DNA of 64,000 nt from Pelagimonas sp. (GCA_025210265.1 JAOASD010000005.1:62001-126000), one strand, 5' to 3'; numbered from the stretch's first letter, positions 27,336 through 37,513 are shown. Numbers and translations: made by a program. The notes: generated by a model from the sequence alone, not told the origin.

Positions 27336-28148
27336 TCAGGCTTGGGTGAAACTGATTTTTCGTCGCAGGAACTGGGTGGCGTGGCGCGAGACCTTTTCAG
27401 GATCGCCCGTGGTCAGGAAACCGCTTTCAGTGCCCGTGCCAATCATGGCCGGATGGCGTTTCAGGTAATCCGCCAGCGAATCCGCGACCAGGTTGGCCTG
27501 GCTGTAGACCTTGACGTTTGCGCCCAGCGCATCCTGAAAGATGTCCTGCATCAGCGGATAGTGCGTGCAACCAAGGATTGCGGCCTCGGGGTCGGGCATC
27601 TTGCGCAGCAAAGCATCCACATGAGAGCGCACCAGCGCCTCGGCCAGGATCATGTCGCCGTCTTCGATCGCGTCGACCAGACCACCGCAGGCCTGCGCCT
27701 CCACATCCACGCCAATGGCGCGGAAGGCCAGTTCGCGCTGGAACGCCCGGCTGCGCACGGTGGCGGGGGTGGCAAACAGCGCCACATGTTCCACGGCGAC
27801 CTCGCGCGGCGGAGAATTGTCGCCCCATTGCCGTTCGGTCATGGCCTCGATCAAGGGCACAAACACGCCAAGCACACGCTTATCCGTGGGGATCCAGCTT
27901 TCCTGCATCCGCCGCAGCGCCGCCGCCGAGGCGGTGTTGCAGGCGAGGATCACAAGGTCGCAGCCCTCGTCCCACAGCCGTTCAACGGCCTTGCAGGTCA
28001 GGTTGTAAACATCATCCGCGTCGCGCACGCCGTAAGGCGCGTGGGAATTGTCGCCGAAATAGACAAAAGGCACCTCAGGCAGGCCCTTGCTCACGGCGTC
28101 CAGAACGGTCAACCCGCCCAGACCGGAATCAAAAATGCCGACTGCCAT
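27336..28148 (-). CDS. murI: Glutamate racemase
   Basis: Makes D-glutamate for peptidoglycan. 270 residues, cofactor-independent racemase with the N-terminal [12 protein letters not shown] (5-16) and [14 protein letters not shown], and the two catalytic cysteines in [10 protein letters not shown] (about residue 70) and [10 protein letters not shown] (about 195). Length and motifs are complete. It lies on the minus strand between the acyltransferase and argC genes. Confidence 0.95.
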   Translation of the reverse strand: MAVGIFDSGLGGLTVLDAVSKGLPEVPFVYFGDNSHAPYGVRDADDVYNLTCKAVERLWDEGCDLVILACNTASAAALRRMQESWIPTDKRVLGVFVPLIEAMTERQWGDNSPPREVAVEHVALFATPATVRSRAFQRELAFRAIGVDVEAQACGGLVDAIEDGDMILAEALVRSHVDALLRKMPDPEAAILGCTHYPLMQDIFQDALGANVKVYSQANLVADSLADYLKRHPAMIGTGTESGFLTTGDPEKVSRHATQFLRRKISFTQA

Positions 28149-28185
28149 GGCGCAGCCCTCCCTGCCCTTTTACGTCACACCGCGC

Positions 28186-29091
28186 TTAGTAGATGCGCTT
28201 GGCCGGGGCCTCGCCGCTGCGGTGCTTTTCCTCGAACTCGAACCCGTAATCATAGGATTTCAACGGAGTCGGTGACAGGTCATACGTGGCTTTGCGCAAG
28301 AAATCCATAAGGCCGCGCGCGTCTTTTGCCTCTGCGTCGATCTGCGCGCGGGGGATGGGCGTGCCGATGGCGACGCGCACCGGCGTATCCACCCGTTTGC
28401 GGAATTCCTTGATCAGCAGGCCCATGCGCAGGGTGTAGTGCAGATGGCTGGCCAGCTGGAACAGGCGCGATGTATGGCCGTCAAAGTAAATCGGCACGAC
28501 CTGCGCATCGGATTTGGAGATCATGCGCGCGGTAAAAGTGCGCCAGCCCGGATCCATGGGTTGCCCAAAGGGGCGTTCAGCAGTGGCAACAGTGCCGCCC
28601 GGAAAAATCCCGATGCAACCGCCCTGCCCCAGATAGGTCAGCGCCTCTTTGCGGGTGGCGAGGTTCTGCTGCACCGCCTCGCGGGTTTCGTCGAAATTGA
28701 CCGGCAGGATCACCTTGTCCAGCTCTTCGGCCTTGCGAAACACCTTGTGGGCAAGGATGCGGAAATCGCCGCGCACGACCGACAGGATATGGCCCAGCAT
28801 CATCCCGTCCAGAATGCCATAGGGGTGGTTGGCGATGGCGATCACCGGGCCGTCGCGCGGGATATTGTCCAGCGAACCGCCGACCACCTCCAGCCCCAGA
28901 CCATAGCGTTCGACCATGACCTCCCAGAAATCGCGGCCCTGCGCGACCTCCTGTTCATAACCTTCGGCGCGGCGGATCAGTCCCAGCCGCCCGGTGGCGT
29001 TCTCCATCAGGCGGATCATCGCCCGCCCGCCTTTGGTCGAGGCGGAATAGGCGTAGGAAATATCGCGGGCGACCTGTCGCTGGCTGGGCAT
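28186..29091 (-). CDS. Lysophospholipid-type acyltransferase (PlsC superfamily)
   Basis: A 301-residue acyltransferase with the HX4D motif in NHPYGILDG (about 88-96) and the FPGGTVATAERP substrate motif near 165. Such enzymes acylate glycerol- or ornithine-based lipids at the inner membrane. The form resembles the OlsA-like/hemolysin-type group used for lyso-ornithine lipid in Rhodobacteraceae, but the acceptor cannot be determined here. No clear membrane helix. Single gene with modest gaps on both sides. Confidence 0.82.
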   Translation of the reverse strand: MPSQRQVARDISYAYSASTKGGRAMIRLMENATGRLGLIRRAEGYEQEVAQGRDFWEVMVERYGLGLEVVGGSLDNIPRDGPVIAIANHPYGILDGMMLGHILSVVRGDFRILAHKVFRKAEELDKVILPVNFDETREAVQQNLATRKEALTYLGQGGCIGIFPGGTVATAERPFGQPMDPGWRTFTARMISKSDAQVVPIYFDGHTSRLFQLASHLHYTLRMGLLIKEFRKRVDTPVRVAIGTPIPRAQIDAEAKDARGLMDFLRKATYDLSPTPLKSYDYGFEFEEKHRSGEAPAKRIY

Positions 29092-29234
29092 GTCGGGGTC
29101 CTTTTATGCGGGCCTCTTGTGGATCCCTATGTAGCAACAGGGCACACAGGTTGCGAGAGCCTGTCACAGACCCGTCAAGATTTCATGACAGGGTGCCATG
29201 ACAAGGCGACAGGCCCCCGCCCGCAATATGCTCC

Positions 29235-32200
29235 TTATTCTGCCGCTTGTGCCATGGTCTGCGGCCCGTCGCGCAAGGTTGCGATCAGGGTTTCACGGGT
29301 CTTTTCCGCCTTGGCCACGGCCTCTTCCTTGACCGGGCCAAAGCCGCGGATCTCGTCCGGCAGGCGGGCCAGCGCGATCAGCGCATCGCGGTCAACCTCA
29401 TCCGCTTTGGGTAGCCAGGCGCGCATATCGGCCTCATATTGGCGGATCAGAGCGCGCTCCATTTTGCGTTCCGCCGTGCGGCCAAAGGGATCAAACGGCG
29501 TGCCGCGCAATCCCTTAAGCCGCGCCAGCAGGCGGAAGCCCCGCAACATCCCCGCGCCATAGGTCTTTTTCACCGGGCGCCCGTCCGGGCCGATCTTGGA
29601 CAGCATCGGCGGGGCGAGGTGGAATTTGGGGATAAAGTCACCGTCAAACTGGTCGCGGGCCTTGTCCATCGTTTGCAGATGCAGCCGGGCGACCTCGTAT
29701 TCGTCCTTGTAGGACAACAGCTTATGATAGCCATGGGCGACGGCGGCGCGCAGATCCTCATCCGCGATCCCATCGACCAGCTTGCGATAGCGTTTGGCCA
29801 ACCGCTTGCCCTGATAGGCCACCAGATGCTGGGCGCGATGCTCGATCTGCTGCGCCACACTCAGCGGTTTGGCGGGCTCGGCACTGGCCGTCATGGCCTG
29901 CGCCTCGTCACGATACAGCATCGCCCAGCGCCCGATTTCAAAGGCGCGCTGGTTGCGCTCTACCGCCGCGCCGTTCAGATCAATCGCGTCATGGATCGCC
30001 TGATGAGACAGCGGCACCAGCCCCTGCTGCCAGGCCGCGCCCAGCAGCATCATGTTCGAGAAAATCGAATCCCCCAGCACCGCCCGCGCCAGTTCCGAGG
30101 CATCAAACAACGCCAGCCGGTCCTGCAAGCGCGCCTGCAACGCCAGTTCCAGCCGCTCGGCCGGCAGTTGGAAGCCCCGGTCGCGGGTAAATTCGCCGGT
30201 CATGGTGCGGTGATTGTTGACCACTGCCGCGCTGTTGCCCGTGGTCAGCAGACCCAGCGTCTTGGACCCGGCAGAGACCACAAGATCGCCGCCAATCAGC
30301 GTGTGGGCCTCGCCCGTGGCGACACGCACGGCGGCGATGTCGTCGGGCTGATTGGCCAGACGCAGATGGATATGCACAGCCCCGCCCTTTTGCGCCAGCC
30401 CGGCCATTTCCATCATGCCTGCACCTTTGCCGTCGATCTGCGCCGCCTGCGCCAGCACCGCGCCGATGGTCACAACCCCGGTGCCGCCGACCCCGGTGAT
30501 CACCACGTTATGGGTGCCGTTGATTTCGGGCAGCTGTGGCTGGGGCATGTCCGGCAGATCCAGCGCCTTGGTCGCGGCTTTTTTCACCTGCGCGCCTTCC
30601 AGCGTCACAAAGGAGGGGCAGAACCCTTTGAGGCAGGAAAAATCCTTGTTGCAGCTGGATTGATCAATCGCCCGCTTGCGGCCCAGTGGCGTGTCCACTG
30701 GGACAATCGAGACACAGTTCGACTGCACCCCGCAATCGCCGCAGCCCTCGCAAATGTCGGTGTTGATGAACACGCGCTGATCGGGGTCGGGGAAGTTGCC
30801 GCGCTTGCGCCGTCGCCGCTTTTCCGCCGCGCAGGTCTGAATATAAAGCAGGACCGACACGCCCTGATGCTGGGACAGATCGCGCTGGACCGTGGCCAGA
30901 TCGTCGCGCTCATGCAGGGTGGCGCCAGAGGGGAAACCTGCCAGATCGACCTCTTCCTTTTCGTCATAGACCACGGCAAGGCGTTTCACCCCCATGGCGG
31001 TGACCTCGGCGGCAATCTGATAGGGAGACAGCCCGCCCTCATTGGGTTGACCGCCGGTCATGGCCACCGCGTCATTATAGAGGATCTTGTAGGTGATGGG
31101 CGTGTTGTCCAGCAGCGCGGCGCGGATCGCCTGCACACCGGAGTGGTTATAGGTGCCATCACCCAGGTTCTGGAACACGTGGTCGCGGTTGGAAAACGGC
31201 GCTTCGCCGATCCAGTTCGCGCCCTCGCCGCCCATATGGGTAAAGCCGCTGGTCTCGCGGTCCATCCACTGCACCATGTAGTGACAGCCGATCCCGGCAT
31301 AGGCGCGGCTGCCCTCGGGCACCTTGGTTGAGCTGTTATGCGGGCAGCCCGAGCAGAACCAGGGGGTGCGCAGGGCGATGTCCTCGGCATTGTCGGCGCG
31401 GGTGGCCTCTTCGACGCGGGACAGGCCGGCTTTGATCGCCTCAGTCCCGCGGCCCTCTTCGATCAGGATCTCGCCCAGCTTGCGGGCAATCCAGATTGGG
31501 TCCAGCGCGCCGCGTGTGGGGAACAGTTCCTCGCGCCCCATGGCCCCTGCGCCGCCCTTGTACCAACCGTAAACCCGCCGCCCGCGCCGGTCGTCAAAGA
31601 TCGCCTCTTTGACCTGCACCTCGATCAGCTTGCGCTTTTCTTCAACGATCACAATCAGATCCAGCCCTTCGGCCCAATCGTGAAAGCCCTGCATATCCAG
31701 CGGAAAGACCTGACCGACCTTGTAGGTCGTGATGCCCAGCCGGGTGGCTTCATCCTCGTCGATCCCCAGCAGGTTCATGGCATGGAGCAGATCCAGCCAG
31801 TTCTTGCCCGCCGCGACAAATCCGATCTTGGCCCCCGGTTGACCCCAGATCCGTTTGTCCATGCGGTTGGCGCGCGAAAACGCCTCGGCGGCAAAGCGTT
31901 TATGGTCGATCATGCGCGCTTCTTGTGCGTGGGGCGTGTCAGCCAGGCGGATGTTCAGCCCGCCCTCGGGCATGTCGAATTCGGGCAGGACCAGCTGCAT
32001 CCGATCCGGGCGGCCATCCACAACGGCGGTGGCCTCGATCGTGTCCTTCATGGTTTTCAGACCGACCCAAAGCCCGGAAAAGCGCGACAAGGCCCAGCCG
32101 TAAATCCCGTAATCCAGCACTTCCTGCACGCCAGCGGGTGAAACAATCGGCATATAGGCGTCGATCAGCGCCCATTCCGATTGATGCAGAACCGTGCTGC

Positions 32201-32654
32201 TTTCGCCGGTGTGATCATCGCCCATGGCAACCAGCACCCCGCCATGCTGCGAACTGCCCGCCATATTGGCGTGGCGGAACACATCGCCGGTGCGATCCAC
32301 CCCCGGCCCCTTGCCATACCAAAGCCCGAACACCCCGTCATGAGTGCCTTCGCCGCGCAGTTCGGCCTGTTGTGCGCCCCACAGCGCCGTGGCCGCGAGG
32401 TCTTCGTTCAGACCTTCGCGAAACAGGATGTCGGATTGGGTCAGATGGCGTTCGGCCCGGCGCATCTGCAGATCCACCGCCCCCAGCGGCGATCCGCGAT
32501 AGCCTGTCACATACCCCGCCGTGTTCAGCCCCGCCGCGCGGTCCCGCGCCTTTTGCATCAGCATCAGCCGCACCAGAGCCTGCGTGCCATTCAGCAGCAC
32601 ATGGTCCTTGGTCAGATCGAAACGGTCGCTCAGTGTGATACCTGGCTTGGTCAT
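29235..32654 (-). CDS. Indolepyruvate ferredoxin oxidoreductase, fused alpha/beta
   Basis: A 1139-residue thiamine-diphosphate enzyme that oxidatively decarboxylates aryl-pyruvates from aromatic amino-acid breakdown to aryl-acetyl-CoA. One chain carries the alpha subunit (N-terminal pyrimidine-binding, then TPP domain around HMGGEGANWIGEAPF and YNDAVAMTGGQP), an iron-sulfur segment CEGCGDCGVQSNC (about 660-672) and a C-terminal gamma-type domain with ITGVGGTGVVTIGAVLAQAA. Fused IorAB of this length is usual in proteobacteria. ATG 32654 follows GGAGG. It is divergent from a LysR gene, with a perfect AGGTCA-N7-TGACCT palindrome in between. Confidence 0.94.
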   Translation of the reverse strand: MTKPGITLSDRFDLTKDHVLLNGTQALVRLMLMQKARDRAAGLNTAGYVTGYRGSPLGAVDLQMRRAERHLTQSDILFREGLNEDLAATALWGAQQAELRGEGTHDGVFGLWYGKGPGVDRTGDVFRHANMAGSSQHGGVLVAMGDDHTGESSTVLHQSEWALIDAYMPIVSPAGVQEVLDYGIYGWALSRFSGLWVGLKTMKDTIEATAVVDGRPDRMQLVLPEFDMPEGGLNIRLADTPHAQEARMIDHKRFAAEAFSRANRMDKRIWGQPGAKIGFVAAGKNWLDLLHAMNLLGIDEDEATRLGITTYKVGQVFPLDMQGFHDWAEGLDLIVIVEEKRKLIEVQVKEAIFDDRRGRRVYGWYKGGAGAMGREELFPTRGALDPIWIARKLGEILIEEGRGTEAIKAGLSRVEEATRADNAEDIALRTPWFCSGCPHNSSTKVPEGSRAYAGIGCHYMVQWMDRETSGFTHMGGEGANWIGEAPFSNRDHVFQNLGDGTYNHSGVQAIRAALLDNTPITYKILYNDAVAMTGGQPNEGGLSPYQIAAEVTAMGVKRLAVVYDEKEEVDLAGFPSGATLHERDDLATVQRDLSQHQGVSVLLYIQTCAAEKRRRRKRGNFPDPDQRVFINTDICEGCGDCGVQSNCVSIVPVDTPLGRKRAIDQSSCNKDFSCLKGFCPSFVTLEGAQVKKAATKALDLPDMPQPQLPEINGTHNVVITGVGGTGVVTIGAVLAQAAQIDGKGAGMMEMAGLAQKGGAVHIHLRLANQPDDIAAVRVATGEAHTLIGGDLVVSAGSKTLGLLTTGNSAAVVNNHRTMTGEFTRDRGFQLPAERLELALQARLQDRLALFDASELARAVLGDSIFSNMMLLGAAWQQGLVPLSHQAIHDAIDLNGAAVERNQRAFEIGRWAMLYRDEAQAMTASAEPAKPLSVAQQIEHRAQHLVAYQGKRLAKRYRKLVDGIADEDLRAAVAHGYHKLLSYKDEYEVARLHLQTMDKARDQFDGDFIPKFHLAPPMLSKIGPDGRPVKKTYGAGMLRGFRLLARLKGLRGTPFDPFGRTAERKMERALIRQYEADMRAWLPKADEVDRDALIALARLPDEIRGFGPVKEEAVAKAEKTRETLIATLRDGPQTMAQAAE

Positions 32655-32699
32655 CGGCGCCTCCCAACGCGGTGTCATGAACCAATATAGCGCGATATT

Positions 32700-32718
32700 A
32701 GGTCATGATTACTGACCT
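32700..32718. promoter_or_regulatory. Perfect inverted repeat in the oxidoreductase/LysR gap
   Basis: AGGTCA-TGATTAC-TGACCT: two 6-base arms with 7-base centre, in AT-rich DNA 46 bases upstream of the oxidoreductase ATG. A dimeric regulator site is likely; which protein binds it is unknown. Confidence 0.5.
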
Positions 32719-32821
32719 GAATAGGGAAATTCCGCCTATTTTTCACCGCTTACCCAAAAGAGACATTAAATTAATGGAATCTATCATGTAGACAGATACC
32801 GCTAGCAACAAAGATGCCGTT

Positions 32822-33727
32822 ATGGACTGGGACAAGCTTCGAATATTTCATGCGGTTGCCGATGCAGGCAGCCTGACCCACGCGGGGGACACGCTACATC
32901 TGTCGCAATCGGCAGTGTCGCGACAGGTGCGCGCGCTGGAAGAATCGCTGAACACCACCCTGTTTCACCGCCACGCGCGCGGACTGATTCTGACCGAACA
33001 GGGCGAATTGCTGTTTGATGCGACGCAGGCGATGCTGAAACGCATCGACACCGCCACCGCGCGCATTCGCGACAGCGAAGAGGAAGTGTTTGGTAAATTG
33101 CGGGTCACAACCACGCAGGGCTTTGGCGCGCTCTGGCTCGCACCGCGCCTGACCAAGCTGTATCAGAACTACCCCGATCTGAATATCGACCTGATGCTGG
33201 AGGAACGGGTTCTGGACCTGCCCATGCGCGAAGCCGATGTGGCCATCCGCATGAAAGAACCCAGCCAGGCGGATCTGGTGCGCAAACGCCTGATGTCGAT
33301 CCGAATGCGGCTCTATGCAACGCCGGAATATCTGGCATCGCATGGCACCCCCACATCGCTCAGCGATCTGTCCGGGCACCGCCTGATCTGCCAGAACACC
33401 AGCGCCGCCCAGGTCAATGCGGGGATGCAGCTGGTGCAGGAACTGCTGACCTATGACATCGAAACCACATTGACCGTAAACAATTATTTCGGTGTGCTGC
33501 AGGCGGTTCTGTCCAATCTGGGGATCGGGGTTCTGCCCGATTACATCATCGAGGATTTCCCCCATGTGGTCCGCGTCCTGCCAGAGCTGGAAAGCAACGA
33601 GGTGCCGGTGTTCCTGGCCTATCCCGAAGAGCTGCGCCATTCGCGCCGCGTCATGGTGTTCCGCGATTTTGTTCAGGAGGAGATCATCGCGCATAGGCGA
33701 TCACGCCGCGCCATGGGCACGGATTGA
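32822..33727 (+). CDS. LysR-family regulator divergent from indolepyruvate oxidoreductase
   Basis: A 301-residue LysR protein. The helix-turn-helix is in the first 65 residues (SLTHAGDTLHLSQSAVSRQV) and the effector domain follows. It starts MDWDKLRIFHAVADAGS at ATG 32822, with only a weak ribosome site (AAAGATG) upstream. The divergent position suggests control of the oxidoreductase. However, close relatives of this LysR type are common across Rhodobacteraceae in other settings, so the target is unproven. Confidence 0.87.
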   Translation: MDWDKLRIFHAVADAGSLTHAGDTLHLSQSAVSRQVRALEESLNTTLFHRHARGLILTEQGELLFDATQAMLKRIDTATARIRDSEEEVFGKLRVTTTQGFGALWLAPRLTKLYQNYPDLNIDLMLEERVLDLPMREADVAIRMKEPSQADLVRKRLMSIRMRLYATPEYLASHGTPTSLSDLSGHRLICQNTSAAQVNAGMQLVQELLTYDIETTLTVNNYFGVLQAVLSNLGIGVLPDYIIEDFPHVVRVLPELESNEVPVFLAYPEELRHSRRVMVFRDFVQEEIIAHRRSRRAMGTD

Positions 33728-33860
33728 CCCAGTCAAGGGGGCGGCTGCGCCAGCTTTTTGATCAAATCAGGTCTGTGGTATGCATATCACGCATGGCGGC
33801 AATGCTGCAGCTGCGACATCATAAGTCTTGATTGAATCATTCTTGATGCAATATTTGGCA

Positions 33861-33947
33861 CATGGACGATGAAACGCCCCTTGGCGCATCATCTTCATAC
33901 CTCCCTGTTGGACTTCGGCCGAGCTTTGTGCTCGGCCTTTTTTTCTG
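33861..33947 (+). ncRNA. Candidate small RNA with anti-Shine-Dalgarno loop
   Basis: Between two protein genes lies a compact unit: a 5' hairpin (GATGA 33868-33872 with TCATC 33889-33893, enclosing CGCC-CCTT-GGCG), a single-stranded stretch TTCATACCTCCCTGTTGGAC containing CCTCCC, and a terminator hairpin (GGCCGAG / CTCGGCC with run of seven T). Promoter-like TTGATT/CAATAT elements precede it. The layout matches trans-acting sRNAs that pair with ribosome sites. The part 33862-33946 is open in frame with the next gene but shows no coding similarity. Confidence 0.5.
33917..33947 (+). terminator. Strong Rho-independent terminator of the candidate sRNA
   Basis: GGCCGAG-CTTTGTG-CTCGGCC followed by TTTTTTT. 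It is 190 bases past the LysR stop and 40 bases before the next gene, so it fits an intergenic transcript better than either neighbour. Confidence 0.8.
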
Positions 33948-33987
33948 CCTACTGGTCAGGCAGCGGGCTTTGGCCTATGTCCTGATC

Positions 33988-34425
33988 ATGGACCCGACAC
34001 CGCCTTCTTTTGCGCAACAGGATGCTGCGCCGGACAGCCCCGGTTCAGACCGCAGGGCGGCGGCGCGCTGGCGGCGCATGATCTGGGTCGGGTTCGGAGG
34101 TCTGTGCCTTGCGCTTGGCGTGATCGGAATTGTGCTGCCCGTGCTGCCCACAACGCCCTTTGTGCTGCTCGCCGCGTTTGCCTTTGGCAAAGGGTCGCCA
34201 CGGCTGCGGCGCTGGCTAGAGGACAACCCGCGCTTTGGCCCAGCCATCCGCAACTGGGAACGCAGCGGGGCCATTGCCCCCCGCCACAAACGCGCAGCCG
34301 TTGGCACCATGAGCGTGGTTTTCGCCCTCAGCCTGATCCTGTCCCTGCCCCCCATGGTTTTGATCATCCAGGGCGTGTGTATGGGCGGGGCCGCCTGTTA
34401 CGTGATGTCACGGCCCAGCAACTGA
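33988..34425 (+). CDS. DUF454 (YbaN-family) inner-membrane protein
   Basis: A 145-residue small membrane protein of the YbaN/DUF454 family: a hydrophobic segment with LGVIGIVLPVLPTTPFVLLAAFAF (two helices with the typical LPTTPF turn, about residues 43-67), a basic loop containing RFGPAIRNWERSGAI, and a C-terminal helix pair. ATG 33988 is used because the frame upstream covers the terminator and candidate sRNA. Function unknown. Confidence 0.85.
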   Translation: MDPTPPSFAQQDAAPDSPGSDRRAAARWRRMIWVGFGGLCLALGVIGIVLPVLPTTPFVLLAAFAFGKGSPRLRRWLEDNPRFGPAIRNWERSGAIAPRHKRAAVGTMSVVFALSLILSLPPMVLIIQGVCMGGAACYVMSRPSN

Positions 34426-34503
34426 CCCTTTTTGCTTTTGCATCACCGACCGCTTGCGTAGCCTGAACGCATTCGCCCAGATTGCCAAACCGGAGCCCTC
34501 ATC

Positions 34504-35055
34504 ATGTCACGTTCCCTGTCCTGCCAATGCGGCACGATGCGCTGGTCCATCGCACAGGACGCCCCCGGCAGCCATGTGATGTGCTACTGCGCCGATTGCC
34601 AAAGCCATGCGCGCCATCTGGGCCGCACCGATATGCTGGATCAGGGCGGCAGCGATATTTTCCAGACCATCCCCAGCGCCTTTCGCATTGATGCCGGGCA
34701 GGAGCATCTGGCCATGCAGCGGCTTGGCCCGCGCGGCATGTATCGCTGGTATGCGGGCTGCTGCAACACGCCCATCGCCAACACGCTGAACAAGAACACC
34801 CTGCCCTTTGTCGGCGCGGTGCTGCCGCCGGGCGCGCAGGGCTTTGGCAAGATCACCGCCATCGCCAATACCGAAGCCGCCCCAGTCAAGATCCGCCAAC
34901 GCGGGCTGTTTGGCGCGGTCTGGTCCCTGCTGACCCGCGCGCTCATGGCGAAACTGCGTGGCCAGACCGCCTCGCCCTTTTTCAACGCCGAGGGCGGGCC
35001 GGTGATCGAGGGCCGCGTTTTGACCAAAGAAGAGCGCAAAGCCGCACGGCCCTAA
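34504..35055 (+). CDS. DUF6151 / GFA-like zinc-binding protein
   Basis: A 183-residue soluble protein. N-terminal cysteines in LSCQCGTMRW and MCYCADCQSHARHL, and CCNTPIAN further on, follow the metal-binding pattern of the glutathione-dependent formaldehyde-activating (GFA/CENP-V) fold. The enzyme activity of the fold is doubtful in many members, and this one belongs to the DUF6151 subgroup, so no reaction is assigned. It starts at ATG 34504 after a short gap and precedes purL by 68 bases. Confidence 0.75.
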   Translation: MSRSLSCQCGTMRWSIAQDAPGSHVMCYCADCQSHARHLGRTDMLDQGGSDIFQTIPSAFRIDAGQEHLAMQRLGPRGMYRWYAGCCNTPIANTLNKNTLPFVGAVLPPGAQGFGKITAIANTEAAPVKIRQRGLFGAVWSLLTRALMAKLRGQTASPFFNAEGGPVIEGRVLTKEERKAARP

Positions 35056-35123
35056 ACCCCCTTCCCACTGCGCCTCCCTTGGCGTAAAGAGCGCCCCAAA
35101 GCGCACCATGGGGGAATTCCGGC

Positions 35124-37283
35124 ATGACCGATCCGGTAATCAATGACGAGCTGATCGAAGCCCACGGCATCAAGCCAGACGAATATGCCGAGATCCTGCG
35201 GATCCTGAACCGGGAGCCCACCTTTACCGAGCTGGGTATCTTTTCGGCCATGTGGAACGAACATTGTTCCTACAAGTCCTCCAAGATCCATCTGAAGAAA
35301 CTGCCGACCACCGGCCCGCAGGTCATCTGCGGCCCCGGCGAAAATGCCGGTGTGGTCGATATTGGTGACGGTCAGGCCGTGGTCTTCAAGATGGAAAGCC
35401 ACAACCACCCGTCTTATATCGAGCCTTATCAAGGGGCTGCCACCGGTGTGGGCGGCATTCTGCGCGATGTCTTCACCATGGGCGCGCGCCCCGTGGCGGC
35501 GATGAACGCGCTGTCCTTTGGTGAAAAAGACCACCCCAAGACCCGCCAGCTGGTGCATGGCGTCGTCGAAGGTGTGGGCGGCTACGGCAACTGTTTCGGC
35601 GTCCCCACCGTGGGCGGCGAGGTCCGGTTTGACCCGGCCTATAACGGCAACTGCCTTGTGAACGCCTTTGCCGCCGGTCTCGCCGATGCGGACAAGATCT
35701 TTTATTCCGCCGCCAGTGGTGTGGGCCGTCCGGTTGTTTACCTGGGTGCCAAAACCGGTCGCGACGGCGTCGGCGGGGCCACCATGGCCAGCGCCGAGTT
35801 CGACGAATCGATTGAGGAAAAGCGCCCCACCGTTCAGGTCGGCGACCCCTTCACCGAAAAACGCCTGATGGAAGCCACGCTGGAGCTGATGCAGACCGGT
35901 GCTGTGATCTCGATCCAGGATATGGGCGCGGCGGGCCTGACCTGCTCGGCCGTGGAAATGGGCGACAAGGGCGAGCTGGGCGTGCGGCTGGATCTGGAAA
36001 ACGTGCCGCAGCGCGAAGAGAACATGACAGCCTATGAAATGATGCTGTCGGAATCTCAGGAGCGCATGTTGATGGTTCTGGACCCCGCCAAAGAGGACGC
36101 CGCCCGCGCGGTGTTCGAAAAATGGGATCTGGATTTCGCCATTGTCGGCGAAACCATCGCAGAAGACCGCTTTCTGATCATGCATAACGGCGAAGTCAAA
36201 GCCGACATGCCCCTGTCCAAACTGTCCTCCAGCGCGCCGGAATATGACCGCCCGTGGGAACCCACCCCCGCCGCCACCCCGTTGGAAGACGTGCCGCAGA
36301 TCGACCCGATCGACGCGCTCAAGGCGCTGATTGGCTCGACCAACTATGCCTCGCGCGAATGGGTCTATGAACAATATGACAGCCAGGTCATGGCCGACAC
36401 GATGCGTATTCCCGGCTTTGGTGCCGGTGTCATCCGTGTGGCAGGCACAGACAAGAAACTGGCCTTCACCAGCGACGTGACCCCGCGCTACGTCAAGGCC
36501 AACCCGGTCGAGGGCGGCAAACAGGCCGTGGCCGAAGCGTACCGCAACCTCTGTGCCTCAGGCGCGAAACCGCTGGCCACCACCGACAACCTGAATTTCG
36601 GCAACCCCGAAAAGCCCGAAATCATGGGCCAGTTTGTCGGCGCGCTGGACGGGATCGGCCAGGCCTGCGAGGCGCTGGACATGCCGATCGTCTCGGGCAA
36701 CGTGTCGCTATATAATGAAACCGACGGTCAGGCGATCCTGCCCACCCCGACCATCGGCGCGGTGGGTCTGATTGCCGCGGATGAGGAACCGATCCTCGAT
36801 CTGGCACGCGATGGCCATGTCGCCCTGCTGGTCGGCGAGGCCGGCACCCATCTGGGTCAATCCGCCCTGCTGGCCGAGGTGTTCAACCGTATCGAGGGCG
36901 ACGCCCCCGCCGTGGATCTGACCGCCGAGCGCCGCAATGGCGAGTTCATCCGCGCCAATCGCGAGATGATCAAATGCTGCTCGGATCTGGCCGATGGCGG
37001 CCTTGCGCTGGCCGCGTTCGAAATGGCCGAAGCCTCAGGCGTGGGCGTCCAGCTGGACAGCGACGACACAGCCACCCTGTTTGGCGAAGATCAGGCCCGC
37101 TATCTGGTGGCCTGCAACTTTGACCAGGCCGAGGCGCTGATGATCGCCGCAGGTCAGGCCGGTGTGCCGATCACCACTGTTGGCCGTTTCACCGGCGACA
37201 GCGTGAAAATGGGCGGTTCTGAGGCAGCACTGAGCGACCTCGCCGCGCTGTATCGCGGTGCCTTCGCAGGCCACTTCGCCTAA
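35124..37283 (+). CDS. purL: Phosphoribosylformylglycinamidine synthase II
   Basis: Fourth step of purine synthesis: ATP-dependent conversion of FGAR to FGAM with ammonia supplied by PurQ. 719 residues, the small PurL type that works with PurQ and PurS. Seen: [17 protein letters not shown] near the start, [20 protein letters not shown] (given as the motif about residues 93-112) and [18 protein letters not shown] 35124 has GGGGGAATTCC upstream. A -10-like TAAAGA with TTCCCA 17 bases upstream lies near 35059-35087. PurQ and PurS are not in the window. Confidence 0.97.
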   Translation: MTDPVINDELIEAHGIKPDEYAEILRILNREPTFTELGIFSAMWNEHCSYKSSKIHLKKLPTTGPQVICGPGENAGVVDIGDGQAVVFKMESHNHPSYIEPYQGAATGVGGILRDVFTMGARPVAAMNALSFGEKDHPKTRQLVHGVVEGVGGYGNCFGVPTVGGEVRFDPAYNGNCLVNAFAAGLADADKIFYSAASGVGRPVVYLGAKTGRDGVGGATMASAEFDESIEEKRPTVQVGDPFTEKRLMEATLELMQTGAVISIQDMGAAGLTCSAVEMGDKGELGVRLDLENVPQREENMTAYEMMLSESQERMLMVLDPAKEDAARAVFEKWDLDFAIVGETIAEDRFLIMHNGEVKADMPLSKLSSSAPEYDRPWEPTPAATPLEDVPQIDPIDALKALIGSTNYASREWVYEQYDSQVMADTMRIPGFGAGVIRVAGTDKKLAFTSDVTPRYVKANPVEGGKQAVAEAYRNLCASGAKPLATTDNLNFGNPEKPEIMGQFVGALDGIGQACEALDMPIVSGNVSLYNETDGQAILPTPTIGAVGLIAADEEPILDLARDGHVALLVGEAGTHLGQSALLAEVFNRIEGDAPAVDLTAERRNGEFIRANREMIKCCSDLADGGLALAAFEMAEASGVGVQLDSDDTATLFGEDQARYLVACNFDQAEALMIAAGQAGVPITTVGRFTGDSVKMGGSEAALSDLAALYRGAFAGHFA

Positions 37284-37306
37284 ACTGCTGCAAAACCAGT
37301 TCCAAT

Positions 37307-37338
37307 CGGGCCGCGCCACACACAGCGCGGCCCGTTTT
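37307..37338 (+). terminator. Terminator of purL
   Basis: CGGGCCGCGC / GCGCGGCCCG stem with an 8-base loop followed by TTTT, 24 bases after the purL stop. Confidence 0.85.
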
Positions 37339-37387
37339 GGTTTGGATTCCCCTCTGCGCCAAACCGCTCCCCTGCCTTTCGTAGTTA

Positions 37388-37513
37388 ACAACGGTGAAAG
37401 ACGGGGCTTTTGACAGGACAGCACCCAGAATGGAGAGCTGTGGCTGGCGATCTTTTCGCTACGCAAAAAGACACCTTTGCCACCAACGGCGAAAGACGGG
37501 GCTTTCGCCGTTA
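37388..37513. repeat. Intergenic repeat array in the purL-M48 gap
   Basis: The 375-base gap between purL and the peptidase gene holds no gene. Two copies of AACGG(T/C)GAAAGACGGGGCTTT (at about 37390 and 37485) flank a 60-bp unit (37425-37484) that recurs inverted at 45105-45164. The second short copy is a perfect hairpin, AACGGCGAAAG / CTTTCGCCGTT. Further short palindromes (CGCGCC-GCA-GGCGCG, GGGC-GCA-GCCC) follow up to about 37590. Confidence 0.75.
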
